NCBI GenBank assembly: GCA_903845155.1
Contig: CAIMWN010000017.1
Span: forward strand, 1 to 39,859
Length of the DNA: 39,859 bases
Reading direction: 5' to 3'
Source: Oligoflexia bacterium
GTDB taxonomy: Bacteria > Bdellovibrionota > UBA1018 > CAIMNF01
Both the position numbers and the translations under genes were made by a program. Of the stretch, positions 7,922-16,498 are shown one piece after another (positions within the stretch are counted from its first letter, which is position 1; every line of letters begins with the position of its first letter). Below the pieces are notes generated by a model that was not told where the DNA came from, made no database searches, and saw nothing but the letters and a program-made list of their open reading frames with translations.

Positions 7922-9469
7922 ATGCAAAATGAAGAACTGAAGCGCCGGGAGCAACTTGCTTTTCAAGCAGGGGGCGAAGATAGAATTCAAAAACAACATC
8001 AAGGTGGAAAGTTGACTGCGCGGGAGCGAATTGATTTGCTTCTGGATTCCGGCAGTTTTGTCGAGATGGACAAGTTTGTTACTCATCGTTGCACCGACTT
8101 CGGAATGGAGTCGCACAAATTTTTAGGTGACGGAGTGGTTACCGGGTACGGTACTGTGAATGGTCGGAAGGTTTGCGTTTTTTCTCAAGACTTCACCGTT
8201 TTTGGTGGATCACTATCAGGTGCTCATGCAAGTAAAATTTGTAAAATTATGGATCTTGCGCTAAAAACCGGCGTGCCTGTGATCGGAATGAATGACTCTG
8301 GGGGGGCACGCATTCAAGAGGGTGTGGAGAGTCTCGGTGGTTATGCTGAAATTTTTTGGAGAAATGTTCAAGCGAGCGGAGTGATTCCACAAATTAGTTT
8401 AGTGATGGGGCCTTGTGCAGGTGGAGCAGTCTACTCACCCGCCATTACTGATTTTATCGCGATGGTACAAGATACCTCTTATATGTTTGTAACAGGGCCT
8501 GATGTAATTAAAACAGTCACACATGAAGAAGTGAGCAAAGAAGACTTGGGTGGTGCGGACACCCACGCAGAAAAAAGTGGAGTCTGCCAACTCGTGTACC
8601 CAGATGAGCGTGCTCTATTTGAAGGTACGCGCCGGTTAATGGATTTTTTACCGCTTAATAATTTGGACACTGCCCCGAAGAAGAATTGTACTGATTCGAG
8701 GGATCGTCTGAATGCGAAAATTCATGAAATTCTTCCTGATGTCCCTTCAAAGCCTTATGATATTCGGCACATCATTGAAGAAGTGGTAGATGATGCTGAT
8801 TTCTTAGAAATACACAAGGCTTATGCGGCCAACATCGTGGTGGGTTTTGCCCGTATGGGTGGTCAAACGGTGGGTATCGTCGGGAATCAACCGGCTCATT
8901 TAGCGGGTTGCCTAGATATCGCGGCCTCGACCAAAGGTGCACGTTTTGTTCGCTATTGTGATGCGTTCAATATTCCCATCATTACTTTTGTGGATGTGCC
9001 AGGATTTTTGCCGGGAACTTCACAAGAGTACGGAGGCATCATCAAGCACGGGGCAAAACTCCTCTATGCGTTTGCAGAAGCGACAGTACCAAAGTTAACG
9101 CTCATTACTCGTAAGGCTTACGGTGGTGCGTATGACGTAATGGCGTCGAAGCATATTCGTGCTGACGTTAATCTTGCTTATCCCAATGCGGAAATTGCGG
9201 TGATGGGGCCTGATGGAGCGATCAATATTTTATACCGCAAAGAAATTAGTGATGCAGAAAAGGCAGGCCACCTTGATCAAACCAGAGCAAAATTAGTCGC
9301 AGAATATAAAGAGAAGTTTGCCAATCCTTATAAAGCGGCTGAGCTTGGGTACATTGATGAAGTCATCGAACCCGAGTTTACTCGAACTCGTTTAATTCAA
9401 GCACTTGACTTGCTCGAAGGTAAGCGTGAACGAGGCCCAAGTAGAAAACACGGAAATATTCCACTCTAG
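7922..9469 (+). CDS. pccB: Propionyl-CoA carboxylase carboxyltransferase (beta) subunit
   Basis: A 515-residue carboxyltransferase that moves CO2 from carboxybiotin to an acyl-CoA, most likely propionyl-CoA to give methylmalonyl-CoA. Family marks include [18 protein letters not shown] near residue 29, the [12 protein letters not shown] block, [18 protein letters not shown], the first oxyanion loop [12 protein letters not shown] and the second loop [17 protein letters not shown]. The length is normal for PccB-type subunits. It starts at ATG 7922 after GAGGTAGATTAAGG. It opens a four-gene operon with an unknown protein, a biotin carboxylase and a biotin carrier. Substrate choice between propionyl-, acetyl- and other acyl-CoAs cannot be fixed from sequence alone, but the methylmalonyl-CoA mutase at 28 kb favours propionyl-CoA. 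Confidence 0.93.
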   Translation: MQNEELKRREQLAFQAGGEDRIQKQHQGGKLTARERIDLLLDSGSFVEMDKFVTHRCTDFGMESHKFLGDGVVTGYGTVNGRKVCVFSQDFTVFGGSLSGAHASKICKIMDLALKTGVPVIGMNDSGGARIQEGVESLGGYAEIFWRNVQASGVIPQISLVMGPCAGGAVYSPAITDFIAMVQDTSYMFVTGPDVIKTVTHEEVSKEDLGGADTHAEKSGVCQLVYPDERALFEGTRRLMDFLPLNNLDTAPKKNCTDSRDRLNAKIHEILPDVPSKPYDIRHIIEEVVDDADFLEIHKAYAANIVVGFARMGGQTVGIVGNQPAHLAGCLDIAASTKGARFVRYCDAFNIPIITFVDVPGFLPGTSQEYGGIIKHGAKLLYAFAEATVPKLTLITRKAYGGAYDVMASKHIRADVNLAYPNAEIAVMGPDGAINILYRKEISDAEKAGHLDQTRAKLVAEYKEKFANPYKAAELGYIDEVIEPEFTRTRLIQALDLLEGKRERGPSRKHGNIPL

Positions 9470-9477
9470 CATTTTAT

Positions 9478-10263
9478 ATGATCAATAAAAAACATATCAT
9501 CATTCTTGTCATTTCAATGGTTGCCGCCTTCTTCACCGTCATTTTTATTAGAGTGCCGAAAGAGGGAGCCTCTCCTGAGAAAAGTATCAACTTATTGGAT
9601 GCTCCTGAAGTAAGCGGAATGAAAGAACTCAGAGAGACATTCAATGAAGATGCGGGCTCTTTGAAGCTTTGTTTTAAAGATGCGTTCGTAAAAATACCAG
9701 CAGAAAAAATGAATGACCAAAGTTGGTGCAAGGATCATGAAAAAGAATTGAACAAAGTACTTGAGCTGTACCGCAATACCCCAGCACAAGAGTTGAAGTG
9801 TGATCTATCATTCCCGCTCCTGTTGGACGGTTGCCAAGGTGAAGGCTGTAACGAATATAATGTACTAAGGGCCAATGCTGACACTTCAGTCGTCGATTCG
9901 CCATTGACAGCAAATGTGATTGGTAAAATAAGCAAAGGGTTTGAAACCAAGGATGTTTTGGAGTTTAAAATTTTAGTAAAAGAGCCAGGCCGAGTGCGCG
10001 CGCTGGATAGTATTGAGGGCGAGGGATTACCTAAGCTCATTCGAATGGGTTATGCCTTCTCTACGCTCTCGTATATGGGTGAAGGCTTTTTAACTGGATG
10101 TATTGGCAAGCAGTCTTTTCCATTTGATGCCGACAAATCGGTTGAAACGCTAAATGAGGAAGTCGCCCAAGATTGGGTTAAAATTAAACTAAGCGGAACG
10201 CAGGCAGGATATGTACCGTATACGAGTTTTGAAAATATCGGAAATGAAAATGATGGAGAGTAA
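9478..10263 (+). CDS. Unknown membrane-anchored protein with SH3-like C-terminal region
   Basis: A 261-residue protein sitting between the carboxyltransferase and biotin carboxylase genes, 8 bp after the first and 2 bp before the second, so it is almost certainly co-transcribed. Residues 6-25 form a single hydrophobic N-terminal anchor after MINKKH, predicting a periplasmic body. The middle is cysteine-rich, including CQGEGC near 111-116. From about residue 119 it resembles a bacterial SH3 fold: VLRANADTSVVDSPL, an inner insertion, then WVKIKL and GTQAGYVPYTSF near the end. Bacterial SH3 domains often bind cell wall or metals. Nothing connects it functionally to acyl-CoA carboxylation. I see no clear ribosome site; translation may depend on reinitiation after pccB. 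Confidence 0.7.
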   Translation: MINKKHIIILVISMVAAFFTVIFIRVPKEGASPEKSINLLDAPEVSGMKELRETFNEDAGSLKLCFKDAFVKIPAEKMNDQSWCKDHEKELNKVLELYRNTPAQELKCDLSFPLLLDGCQGEGCNEYNVLRANADTSVVDSPLTANVIGKISKGFETKDVLEFKILVKEPGRVRALDSIEGEGLPKLIRMGYAFSTLSYMGEGFLTGCIGKQSFPFDADKSVETLNEEVAQDWVKIKLSGTQAGYVPYTSFENIGNENDGE

Positions 10264-10265
10264 CA

Positions 10266-11837
10266 ATGCAGTTTAACTATAAAAAACGTGGGGCCGTACT
10301 CATTGCTAACCGTGGTGAAATTGCAATTCGTGTTGCGCGCACTGCTAAGATGTTAGGGTTTACTACTGTTGGGGTTTATTCAGATGCGGATCGATTTTCA
10401 GAACACGTAAAGTTCTGTGATCATGCAGAATATATTGGCGCGAATGAGCCAAAATTCAGCTATCTCGTGGTTGATAAAATCATTGCAGCGGCAGAAAAAC
10501 ACGGAGCCAAATATGTTCATCCTGGGTATGGGTTTTTATCTGAACGGCCTCATTTTGTAGAGGCCTGTGAAAAAGCAGGTCTTGTCGTGGTTGGGCCATC
10601 TGCAGAGTCGATGAGGGTGATGGGTGATAAGATTACTGCAAGAAGGACTGTGGAGACTTTGGGATTGCCCGGTGTGCCCGGTTCGCCGGGAGCGGTGAAG
10701 GATTCTAAAGAAGCACTGGATTTTGCGAAGAAAGTGAAATTTCCAATATTACTGAAAGCAACAGCCGGAGGTGGTGGAAAAGGAATGAGAAGAGTGGATT
10801 CAGAGAACGAACTCTCTTCAGCATTTGATGCGGCTTCGCGTGAGGCCTTGAGTGCATTTGGCGATGGCGCGATGTACGTGGAAAAATATATCTTAGAACC
10901 TCATCATGTTGAGGTTCAAGTGTTTGGAGATGGAAAGGGTGGCGCCATTCATTTGGGTGAACGGGAGTGTTCTATTCAACGACGACATCAAAAAGTTTGG
11001 GAAGAGTCTCCCTCGCCCATTTTGGAAACGCACCCAGAGACACGCAAAAAAATGTTTGCCGCTGCCGTAAAAGTAACCAGCGCAATTCAGTACTCGGGTG
11101 CTGGAACCTTTGAGTTTATTGTCGACGGCGCAGGCGATTATTTCTTTTTAGAAATGAATACGCGCTTACAAGTGGAACATCCGGTGACCGAATGGGTGAC
11201 AGGTTTAGACATCGTTGCGATGCAGCTGTTATTAGCTTCAGGAGAACTTACTTTGCCCAAGCAAGATGAGATTCATGCATTGGGTTCTTCGATCGAAGTG
11301 CGTGTTTATGCGGAGGATCCGCAAAACTTTTTGCCGGCTCCTGGAAAAATTGGGAAAATTGTTCAACCCAATGGCCCGTTTTTGCGTTGGGACTCTTCTT
11401 ACCAAACTGGAAGTAATTTAGGGAGTGAAGTATCGATGTTTTACGACCCTATGATTGCAAAACTTTCGGTATGGGCAAATTCGCGCAATGAAGCAATAGC
11501 TAGAATGAGAGTAGCGCTCGACGAACTTGAAATTGAGCCGCCAAAGAATGCCAAGGGTGAGGCCAAGGGATCATTGAAAACGAACGTCGTTTTTTTGCAA
11601 AAACTTTCACGCTGCCGAGATGTAATTGAAGGAAATACCACTACTGACTTGATTCCACGGAACCCGTTACTGACCACAGACGAGATACTGAAAGAAGTTT
11701 CGGATGAAACTGCGATTGCCCTTTCACTTTTAAGACTGACCGAAGGCGCGGATGATGCTGTTTCGCAGGGTTCTCATTTATCATCGCACGGTACTGGCCT
11801 TTGGGCAGTGACTGCAAAAAGAGAGGCGATCAGATGA
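10266..11837 (+). CDS. pccA: Acyl-CoA (propionyl-CoA) carboxylase biotin carboxylase subunit
   Basis: A 523-residue ATP-grasp biotin carboxylase that carboxylates the biotin carried by the following gene product. It shows the N-terminal domain VLIANRGEIAIRVARTA, the conserved YVHPGYGFLSE, the glycine-rich ATP loop GGGGKGMRR at about 168-176, the ECSIQRRHQKVWEESPSP segment and the active-site EMNTRLQVEHPVTE. The biotin carboxylase core ends near residue 450. The C-terminal tail lacks the carrier domain found fused in many PccA proteins; here that domain is a separate gene whose ATG overlaps this stop codon as ATGA. Assignment to propionyl-CoA carboxylase rather than another acyl-CoA carboxylase rests on the neighbouring pccB. 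Confidence 0.92.
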   Translation: MQFNYKKRGAVLIANRGEIAIRVARTAKMLGFTTVGVYSDADRFSEHVKFCDHAEYIGANEPKFSYLVVDKIIAAAEKHGAKYVHPGYGFLSERPHFVEACEKAGLVVVGPSAESMRVMGDKITARRTVETLGLPGVPGSPGAVKDSKEALDFAKKVKFPILLKATAGGGGKGMRRVDSENELSSAFDAASREALSAFGDGAMYVEKYILEPHHVEVQVFGDGKGGAIHLGERECSIQRRHQKVWEESPSPILETHPETRKKMFAAAVKVTSAIQYSGAGTFEFIVDGAGDYFFLEMNTRLQVEHPVTEWVTGLDIVAMQLLLASGELTLPKQDEIHALGSSIEVRVYAEDPQNFLPAPGKIGKIVQPNGPFLRWDSSYQTGSNLGSEVSMFYDPMIAKLSVWANSRNEAIARMRVALDELEIEPPKNAKGEAKGSLKTNVVFLQKLSRCRDVIEGNTTTDLIPRNPLLTTDEILKEVSDETAIALSLLRLTEGADDAVSQGSHLSSHGTGLWAVTAKREAIR

Positions 11838-12352
11838 TGGACGGCAAGGTTGGATCAAAAAAACTATCTTGGAAGCAAACCCCTAAAGGTAAAAACGGAG
11901 AAGGTTTAGTTACCTTAGATGGCCGTGAATGCCATGTGAAATGGATTCGAGATGATCAAGGGATTTGGGTCGAAACCGAATCAGGCTTTGTGGGTTACGA
12001 TGTTCGGAAATCAGTGAATGATGATGGTGCAGCCCAATACATGCTCTTAAGACGGAAACATACGGATGTGATCGTTGGATTTTCGTTTCTGAAAGTAGGC
12101 GAAGAACTTGGTGCATCTTCAACTGAAAAGGTGAAGAAGGGCAGAAAGATTAAATCTCAAATGCCTGGCAAGATTTTAAGGGTAAACGTAAAGGTAGGAG
12201 ATACTGTAGCCAAAGGCCAGTCGCTGATGGTGATGGAAGCCATGAAGATGGAAAACGAAATTAAGTGTCTTCACGATGGAGTCGTAAAAGAAGTAAAAGT
12301 GACTGAAGGACAGGCTGTGGAGACCGGAGCTGAACTGTTGAGTTTGGTTTAG
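11834..12352 (+). CDS. Biotin carboxyl carrier protein of the acyl-CoA carboxylase
   Basis: A 172-residue carrier. The C-terminal ~75 residues are a biotinyl-lipoyl domain (SQMPGKILRVNVKVGDTVAKG) with the biotinylation motif EAMKMENE; Lys138 is the expected biotin site. The N-terminal ~95 residues are a beta-rich region, probably the BT-type interface that links carrier and carboxylase in multi-subunit acyl-CoA carboxylases. I chose ATG 11834 because it overlaps the biotin carboxylase stop codon (ATGA) and GAGAGG lies upstream. It closes the operon and ends 2 bp from the convergent lipoprotein gene, with no terminator between them. Confidence 0.92.
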   Translation: MMDGKVGSKKLSWKQTPKGKNGEGLVTLDGRECHVKWIRDDQGIWVETESGFVGYDVRKSVNDDGAAQYMLLRRKHTDVIVGFSFLKVGEELGASSTEKVKKGRKIKSQMPGKILRVNVKVGDTVAKGQSLMVMEAMKMENEIKCLHDGVVKEVKVTEGQAVETGAELLSLV

Positions 12353-12354
12353 GA

Positions 12355-12912
12355 TTACCAGCCATGCAAAGTGATGCTCGTTACTGCGTCTGCTGCGTTG
12401 TTAGCACTTGTTGATTCACGAATGTAAGCCGACTCCCCGCTATACTTTACTGAAACCACCGCGAAGACCTCGATAGATTCCTGTACAGGTGGTGCGAGAT
12501 TACTGTTGTTTATGAGCACCACAGTACAGTAATCACCAGGATTCAGCGGCTGATTGCAGGTGCCAATTGATTGAACGGAGCCCATTCCATTTAAGTAGGG
12601 AATACCATTGCTTGTGCCCAGCAAATTCAAAGTACTCGTGTCAATAGTTGCTTCCTCATTTGAATCATTAAAAATATAGACATTAAAAGTGTCGTTCAAT
12701 GGAACAACAGCTTTATCAGATTGAAGTTCTACCTTTCCTGATCGATCAGAAGTAGATGTGAGGGGTGCCGAAGCTGCGGCAATGGTACAATTGGTAGTAC
12801 AGGAAGAGCTCAGTCCACCAAAGTTAACAGTGGTAATTGTGTGAGCCGAACCACACGCAGTAAGAAGCGCGAGACAAATGGCTAAACTTGAATAGGTAAA
12901 AGCAAAGTTCAT
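12355..12912 (-). CDS. Putative lipoprotein, function unknown
   Basis: A 185-residue protein starting at ATG 12912, preceded by AAGGAAA. The N-terminus is a lipoprotein signal: a hydrophobic stretch, then LLTACGSA, with Cys20 as the likely lipidated residue (lipobox L-T-A-C). The mature part is rich in Ser, Thr, Asn and Val and reads as a small beta-sandwich, with segments such as VPLNDTFNVYIFNDSNEEATIDTSTL and NPGDYCTVVLINNSN. This resembles the immunoglobulin-like domains that cover conserved Cys residues in bacterial surface proteins, but I do not recognise a family. The 192-bp gap upstream, to purM, holds no feature I can support. Confidence 0.72.
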   Translation of the reverse strand: MNFAFTYSSLAICLALLTACGSAHTITTVNFGGLSSSCTTNCTIAAASAPLTSTSDRSGKVELQSDKAVVPLNDTFNVYIFNDSNEEATIDTSTLNLLGTSNGIPYLNGMGSVQSIGTCNQPLNPGDYCTVVLINNSNLAPPVQESIEVFAVVSVKYSGESAYIRESTSANNAADAVTSITLHGW

Positions 12913-13104
12913 CAATTGGTTTCCTTATGCTGAAACATTGCATGGGGTATACCAATGCTTATGGGCACGAAAAGCTGAGACAAATACTTAAATCTATAAG
13001 CGAAAATAGGACTCAACTGAATCCGTAAAGGGGGGATGTGTTTGTATGATGGACAGTAGGGTGTGTAAGGATTAGACGCTCAACTAAAAAGATAGAAACT
13101 GTTC

Positions 13105-14079
13105 TCAGCTAATTTGTAATCCTTTAAATTTTCCGCTCGTGCACCCCAATCTCAAAACTTCTTCGCCTTGTGCTTTTAAAAATGATTCAGCAAGAGCGGC
13201 ATCTTTTACGATAAGGACAAAGCCAACTCCCATATTAAAAGTTTCGTAAAGCTGATCGCGGCCGAGGCCGGAGCGCTTGATGATTTCATTCATAGCCGAT
13301 GGCCGGTCTGAATCTTGAGGAAGGTGATCGATTAGAAAACCGAGTTCTTCGCGAATTCGAGGAATATTATGAAAACCACCTCCGGTAATGTGCGCGAGCC
13401 CAGTGACATTATCGCGCTGATTTTTAAGCAATGCTTGAATGAGTTTTACATAGAGTCGAGTAGGGGTAAGGAGTTGCTTTTTAAGTTCAAGATCATTTGG
13501 CCCGAGTAATTTTCTGACCAGAGAGTAGCCATTCGAGTGAAAACCGCTTGATTTCAAGCCAAGAATGGTTTGTCCTGCTACACAGCGGCTGCCATCCATG
13601 AGGTCTTTTCGCATTACTTCGCCTACAGAAAACCCTGCGAGGTCATAAACTCCCTCAGCGTATACATCGGGCATCTCAGCGGTTTCACCGCCGACGAGCG
13701 CACAGCCTGAAAGCTTACATGCATTCACAATCCCTTTTACGATCGAGGTACTGACTTCGAGGTTTAATTTTCCTGTCGCAAGGTAATCGAGAAAAAACAT
13801 GGGTCTTGCACCAGTGCAGAGTATGTCATTCACACACATGGCGACCAGATCTTGCCCGATCGTATCGTGAATGTTGAGTTCTTGAGCAAGTTTCACTTTG
13901 GTGCCCACTCCATCGGTGCCTGATGCCAGAAGGCGCTCTTCATCCATCTCGTAGAGAGCTGCGAACCCGCCCACGCCCGATACCACGCGTGCATCATAAG
14001 TCTCTTTGATCATGCCTTTAATTTTCTCTACGAAAAGATCGCCTTTTTCTATGTCGACGCCAGCTGTTTTGTAATCCAT
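13105..14079 (-). CDS. purM: Phosphoribosylformylglycinamidine cyclo-ligase (AIR synthetase)
   Basis: A 324-residue PurM-family enzyme that closes the imidazole ring, converting FGAM to AIR with ATP (fifth step of purine synthesis). Marks include DYKTAGVDIEKGD at the start, GVGGFAALYEM, the glycine-rich ASGTDGVGTKVKLA, VAMCVNDILCTGARPMFFLDYLA, GGETAEMPDVY and GLAHITGGGFHNIPR. I chose ATG 14079 because AAGGGAG lies upstream and homologues begin at DYK; the upstream extension is not family-like. It is the last gene of the minus-strand purine operon, 53 bp after purH. No clear terminator follows. Confidence 0.97.
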   Translation of the reverse strand: MDYKTAGVDIEKGDLFVEKIKGMIKETYDARVVSGVGGFAALYEMDEERLLASGTDGVGTKVKLAQELNIHDTIGQDLVAMCVNDILCTGARPMFFLDYLATGKLNLEVSTSIVKGIVNACKLSGCALVGGETAEMPDVYAEGVYDLAGFSVGEVMRKDLMDGSRCVAGQTILGLKSSGFHSNGYSLVRKLLGPNDLELKKQLLTPTRLYVKLIQALLKNQRDNVTGLAHITGGGFHNIPRIREELGFLIDHLPQDSDRPSAMNEIIKRSGLGRDQLYETFNMGVGFVLIVKDAALAESFLKAQGEEVLRLGCTSGKFKGLQIS

Positions 14080-14132
14080 TTCTACTCCCTTGCAACGGTT
14101 AAAAATCTTTGCACGCAAATGATTAAACTCAA

Positions 14133-15731
14133 TTAATGTCTAAAATGCCTTTTACCAGTAAAGCTCATCGCCATTCCAAATTCATCGCAGGTCTGGATGA
14201 CTTCATTGTCTCTGACCGAACCACCCGGTTGCACGATATATTGAATGCCAATCTCATGTGCCGCTTCAATGGAATCTTTGAATGGAAAAAATGCATCAGA
14301 CACGAGGACTGCATCCTTCAGATTTTCATTCTTCGCCTTTGCTCGAACTCCAGCGAGTAAAGTGATGCAGTCTAAGCGGTTGGGCTGCCCGACACCGCTT
14401 GAGATGACCGTAAAGCCATTTTCCTTAATTCCAAATATCCCAATGCAATTGGATTTTAGGAATTTAGTCACGACGAGTCCAAATTGCATAACCGGACTGA
14501 GTTCACTTGGGAATTCCTTTTTAGTAACGAGTCTCATTTCGTTTGAGATCCCTTGGTCCTCATCTTGACAAAGAATTCCTCCGTTGATGGAGCGAATCGT
14601 CCATTCAGTATCTGACGATTTCTTGAGTGGAACTTCAAGGAGTCTCAGATTTTTCTTTGCTGAAAATAAGGTGAGGGCCTCTGCAGAGTATTTTGGAGCA
14701 ATGATCACTTCTACAAAACGCTCTTTTAACCAAGCTGCCATGGGAGCAGTGATTTCACAGTTAAAACAAATAATACTTCCAAACGCGCTAATAGAGTCAG
14801 CATTCCACGCGATTTCAAGGGCTTTCAGTGAATCAGCATGTTCAGCTACTCCGCAGGGAACGCCATGTTTTACAATGACACACACGGTATTCTTGCTCTT
14901 CCGGCTTTCAACTAACTGGTTTAATTCAGAAGCACATTTAAACGCTTGGTCTGAATCTAATAGATTATTGTAAGAGAGCTCTTTCCCTTGTAGAAACGTC
15001 GCTTGAGCAAGTGGCGTTTGAGTGTCGGTATTATTAAATTTAAGGATCGCCGCCTTTTGGTGGGGATTTTCACCATAACGAAGGGCAGTGCCTGAGCTCG
15101 TACTCATGCTGGCGTGAGAAGAGTCATGGGTGGCGAGACGCTTGGTGAGCTCTACGGCAATACTTAGGTCGTAAGCCGCGATTACCGAAAATGTTTTTAA
15201 GGCGAGCTGTTCGCGCGTGAGAAAGGAAATCTCCCCGGTCTTTTCGATTTCATTTTGAATCAAGCGATAATCGTTCGGAGAAGTCACACACGCAACATGA
15301 GCGTAGTTTTTTGCGGCCGCCCTGACCATTGTTGGTCCACCAATGTCGATGTTTTCAATCAGTTCTGGCAAGGGGCGATTTTCTTTTGCAGTTTTCTCGA
15401 AGGGATATAGATTGCAGATGACTAAATCAATCGCTTCAATTTTCAGCTTTTTTGCTTCTTGCTGATCTACTTCATGATCGCGGCGATAAAGCAGTGCGCT
15501 GCCCACTTGAAAGCTGATGGTTTTCATCCTACCACCAAAGGCTTCTGGGTTTCCGGTGACGGTTTCGATGGGGCGGTGGGGAATACCATTCTCGCTGAGT
15601 GTTTTTGCAGTACCTCCGGTGCTGATGAGTTCTACTCCCTGGTGGTGAAGGAATTTACAGAGGTCGATGATTCCTGTTTTATCTGAAACACTGACGAGCG
15701 CACGTTTAATTACTAATGCCTTTTGATTCAT
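14133..15731 (-). CDS. purH: Bifunctional AICAR transformylase / IMP cyclohydrolase
   Basis: A 532-residue enzyme catalysing the last two steps to IMP: formylation of AICAR by 10-formyl-tetrahydrofolate, then ring closure. The N-terminal cyclohydrolase domain (about 1-200) begins ALVSVSDKTGIIDL with the STGGTAKTL loop and VEVVTGNPE-like VETVTGNPEAFGGRMKT. The transformylase half starts near residue 215 (LRYGENPHQKA) and holds the catalytic Lys288-His289 pair in VKHGVPCG. The C-terminal PGGSVRDNEVI block and the terminal GKRHFRH are also typical. The start ATG overlaps the purQ stop as ATGA. Confidence 0.97.
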   Translation of the reverse strand: MNQKALVIKRALVSVSDKTGIIDLCKFLHHQGVELISTGGTAKTLSENGIPHRPIETVTGNPEAFGGRMKTISFQVGSALLYRRDHEVDQQEAKKLKIEAIDLVICNLYPFEKTAKENRPLPELIENIDIGGPTMVRAAAKNYAHVACVTSPNDYRLIQNEIEKTGEISFLTREQLALKTFSVIAAYDLSIAVELTKRLATHDSSHASMSTSSGTALRYGENPHQKAAILKFNNTDTQTPLAQATFLQGKELSYNNLLDSDQAFKCASELNQLVESRKSKNTVCVIVKHGVPCGVAEHADSLKALEIAWNADSISAFGSIICFNCEITAPMAAWLKERFVEVIIAPKYSAEALTLFSAKKNLRLLEVPLKKSSDTEWTIRSINGGILCQDEDQGISNEMRLVTKKEFPSELSPVMQFGLVVTKFLKSNCIGIFGIKENGFTVISSGVGQPNRLDCITLLAGVRAKAKNENLKDAVLVSDAFFPFKDSIEAAHEIGIQYIVQPGGSVRDNEVIQTCDEFGMAMSFTGKRHFRH

Positions 15732-16498
15732 GTGTGTAAGGTTCCCTTTGCTTGCTGAAATTGAAGTGCATTTTGAAAAAGAGTTCGCACGAGCATCGCA
15801 TTTTTTTCCTTTGCTTCAGTGCTGATCGCCAGTGGGTTTAAAAATGAATGAAGTGCGGCTTCAGGATGAGGCATCAGTCCTAAGATCTGTCCGCTGGCAT
15901 CAAGAAGTCCAGCTGCGCGGGAGTGAGCGCCATTCACATCCTCTAAGTATTGCAGTGGAATATGCAAGGCTGATGCGGCCTTTTCGTCTTGAACCACAAT
16001 CCGTCCTTCTTTGTGCCTCATCGGTAGCTTGAGTGTGCCTGTCATCCCTTTAAACCAAGGTGATTTTTCAGCCTCTTTGGTGATTTTCACTTCAACCCAG
16101 CGGTCTAGAAATTTACCATGGTCGTTTGTGGCCAGTGTTACGGTCCGTAGTTCACGAATACCCGTAAATACGCCGAGCTGGATGAGGACCTGAAATCCGT
16201 TACAGACCCCTAGAGTGAGTCCGCCGGTTTTAGTGAATTTCTCAAACACGGTGGTCATGCTGGTTCGCATTTTTTCAGCCAAAATTTTACCACTTCTAAG
16301 TTCGTCACCGAAGGAGAAGCCGCCGGGGATGCAAAAAATTTGATGCTCGAGAAGGACTTCCGGTTTTTTTAAAAACTCGTTCACGTGCATGAGATGAGTC
16401 ACAATCTGATCAGGCGCCGAAACGGTTTCAAAAGCGCGAGCAGTTTCGCGTTCGCAGTTAATGCCATCTCCATAAATAACCAGGATTGATGTTCTCAT
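15728..16498 (-). CDS. purQ: FGAM synthetase glutaminase subunit
   Basis: A 256-residue class I glutamine amidotransferase that supplies ammonia to PurL. The catalytic triad is visible as Cys99 in LGVCNGFQ and His211/Glu213 in MPHPEAA. Other marks are the N-terminal VIYGDGINCERET and the IPGGFSFGDELRSG segment. I chose ATG 16498 because it overlaps the purL stop codon (ATGA) and is preceded by GGAG; an in-frame start at 16513 lies inside purL. It is slightly longer than the ~225-230-residue Bacillus-type PurQ and closer to the glutaminase domain of large PurL enzymes. Confidence 0.96.
   Translation of the reverse strand: MRTSILVIYGDGINCERETARAFETVSAPDQIVTHLMHVNEFLKKPEVLLEHQIFCIPGGFSFGDELRSGKILAEKMRTSMTTVFEKFTKTGGLTLGVCNGFQVLIQLGVFTGIRELRTVTLATNDHGKFLDRWVEVKITKEAEKSPWFKGMTGTLKLPMRHKEGRIVVQDEKAASALHIPLQYLEDVNGAHSRAAGLLDASGQILGLMPHPEAALHSFLNPLAISTEAKEKNAMLVRTLFQNALQFQQAKGTLHT

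Noticed and set aside
12913-13104. Gap between purM and the lipoprotein, with a near-palindrome around GGTATACC
   Set aside because: The symmetry is imperfect and no -35/-10 pair or terminator with proper spacing could be supported.
14136-14973. Several plus-strand frames inside purH
   Set aside because: They lie opposite strongly conserved purH sequence, have no family resemblance and no good ribosome sites; they are shadows.
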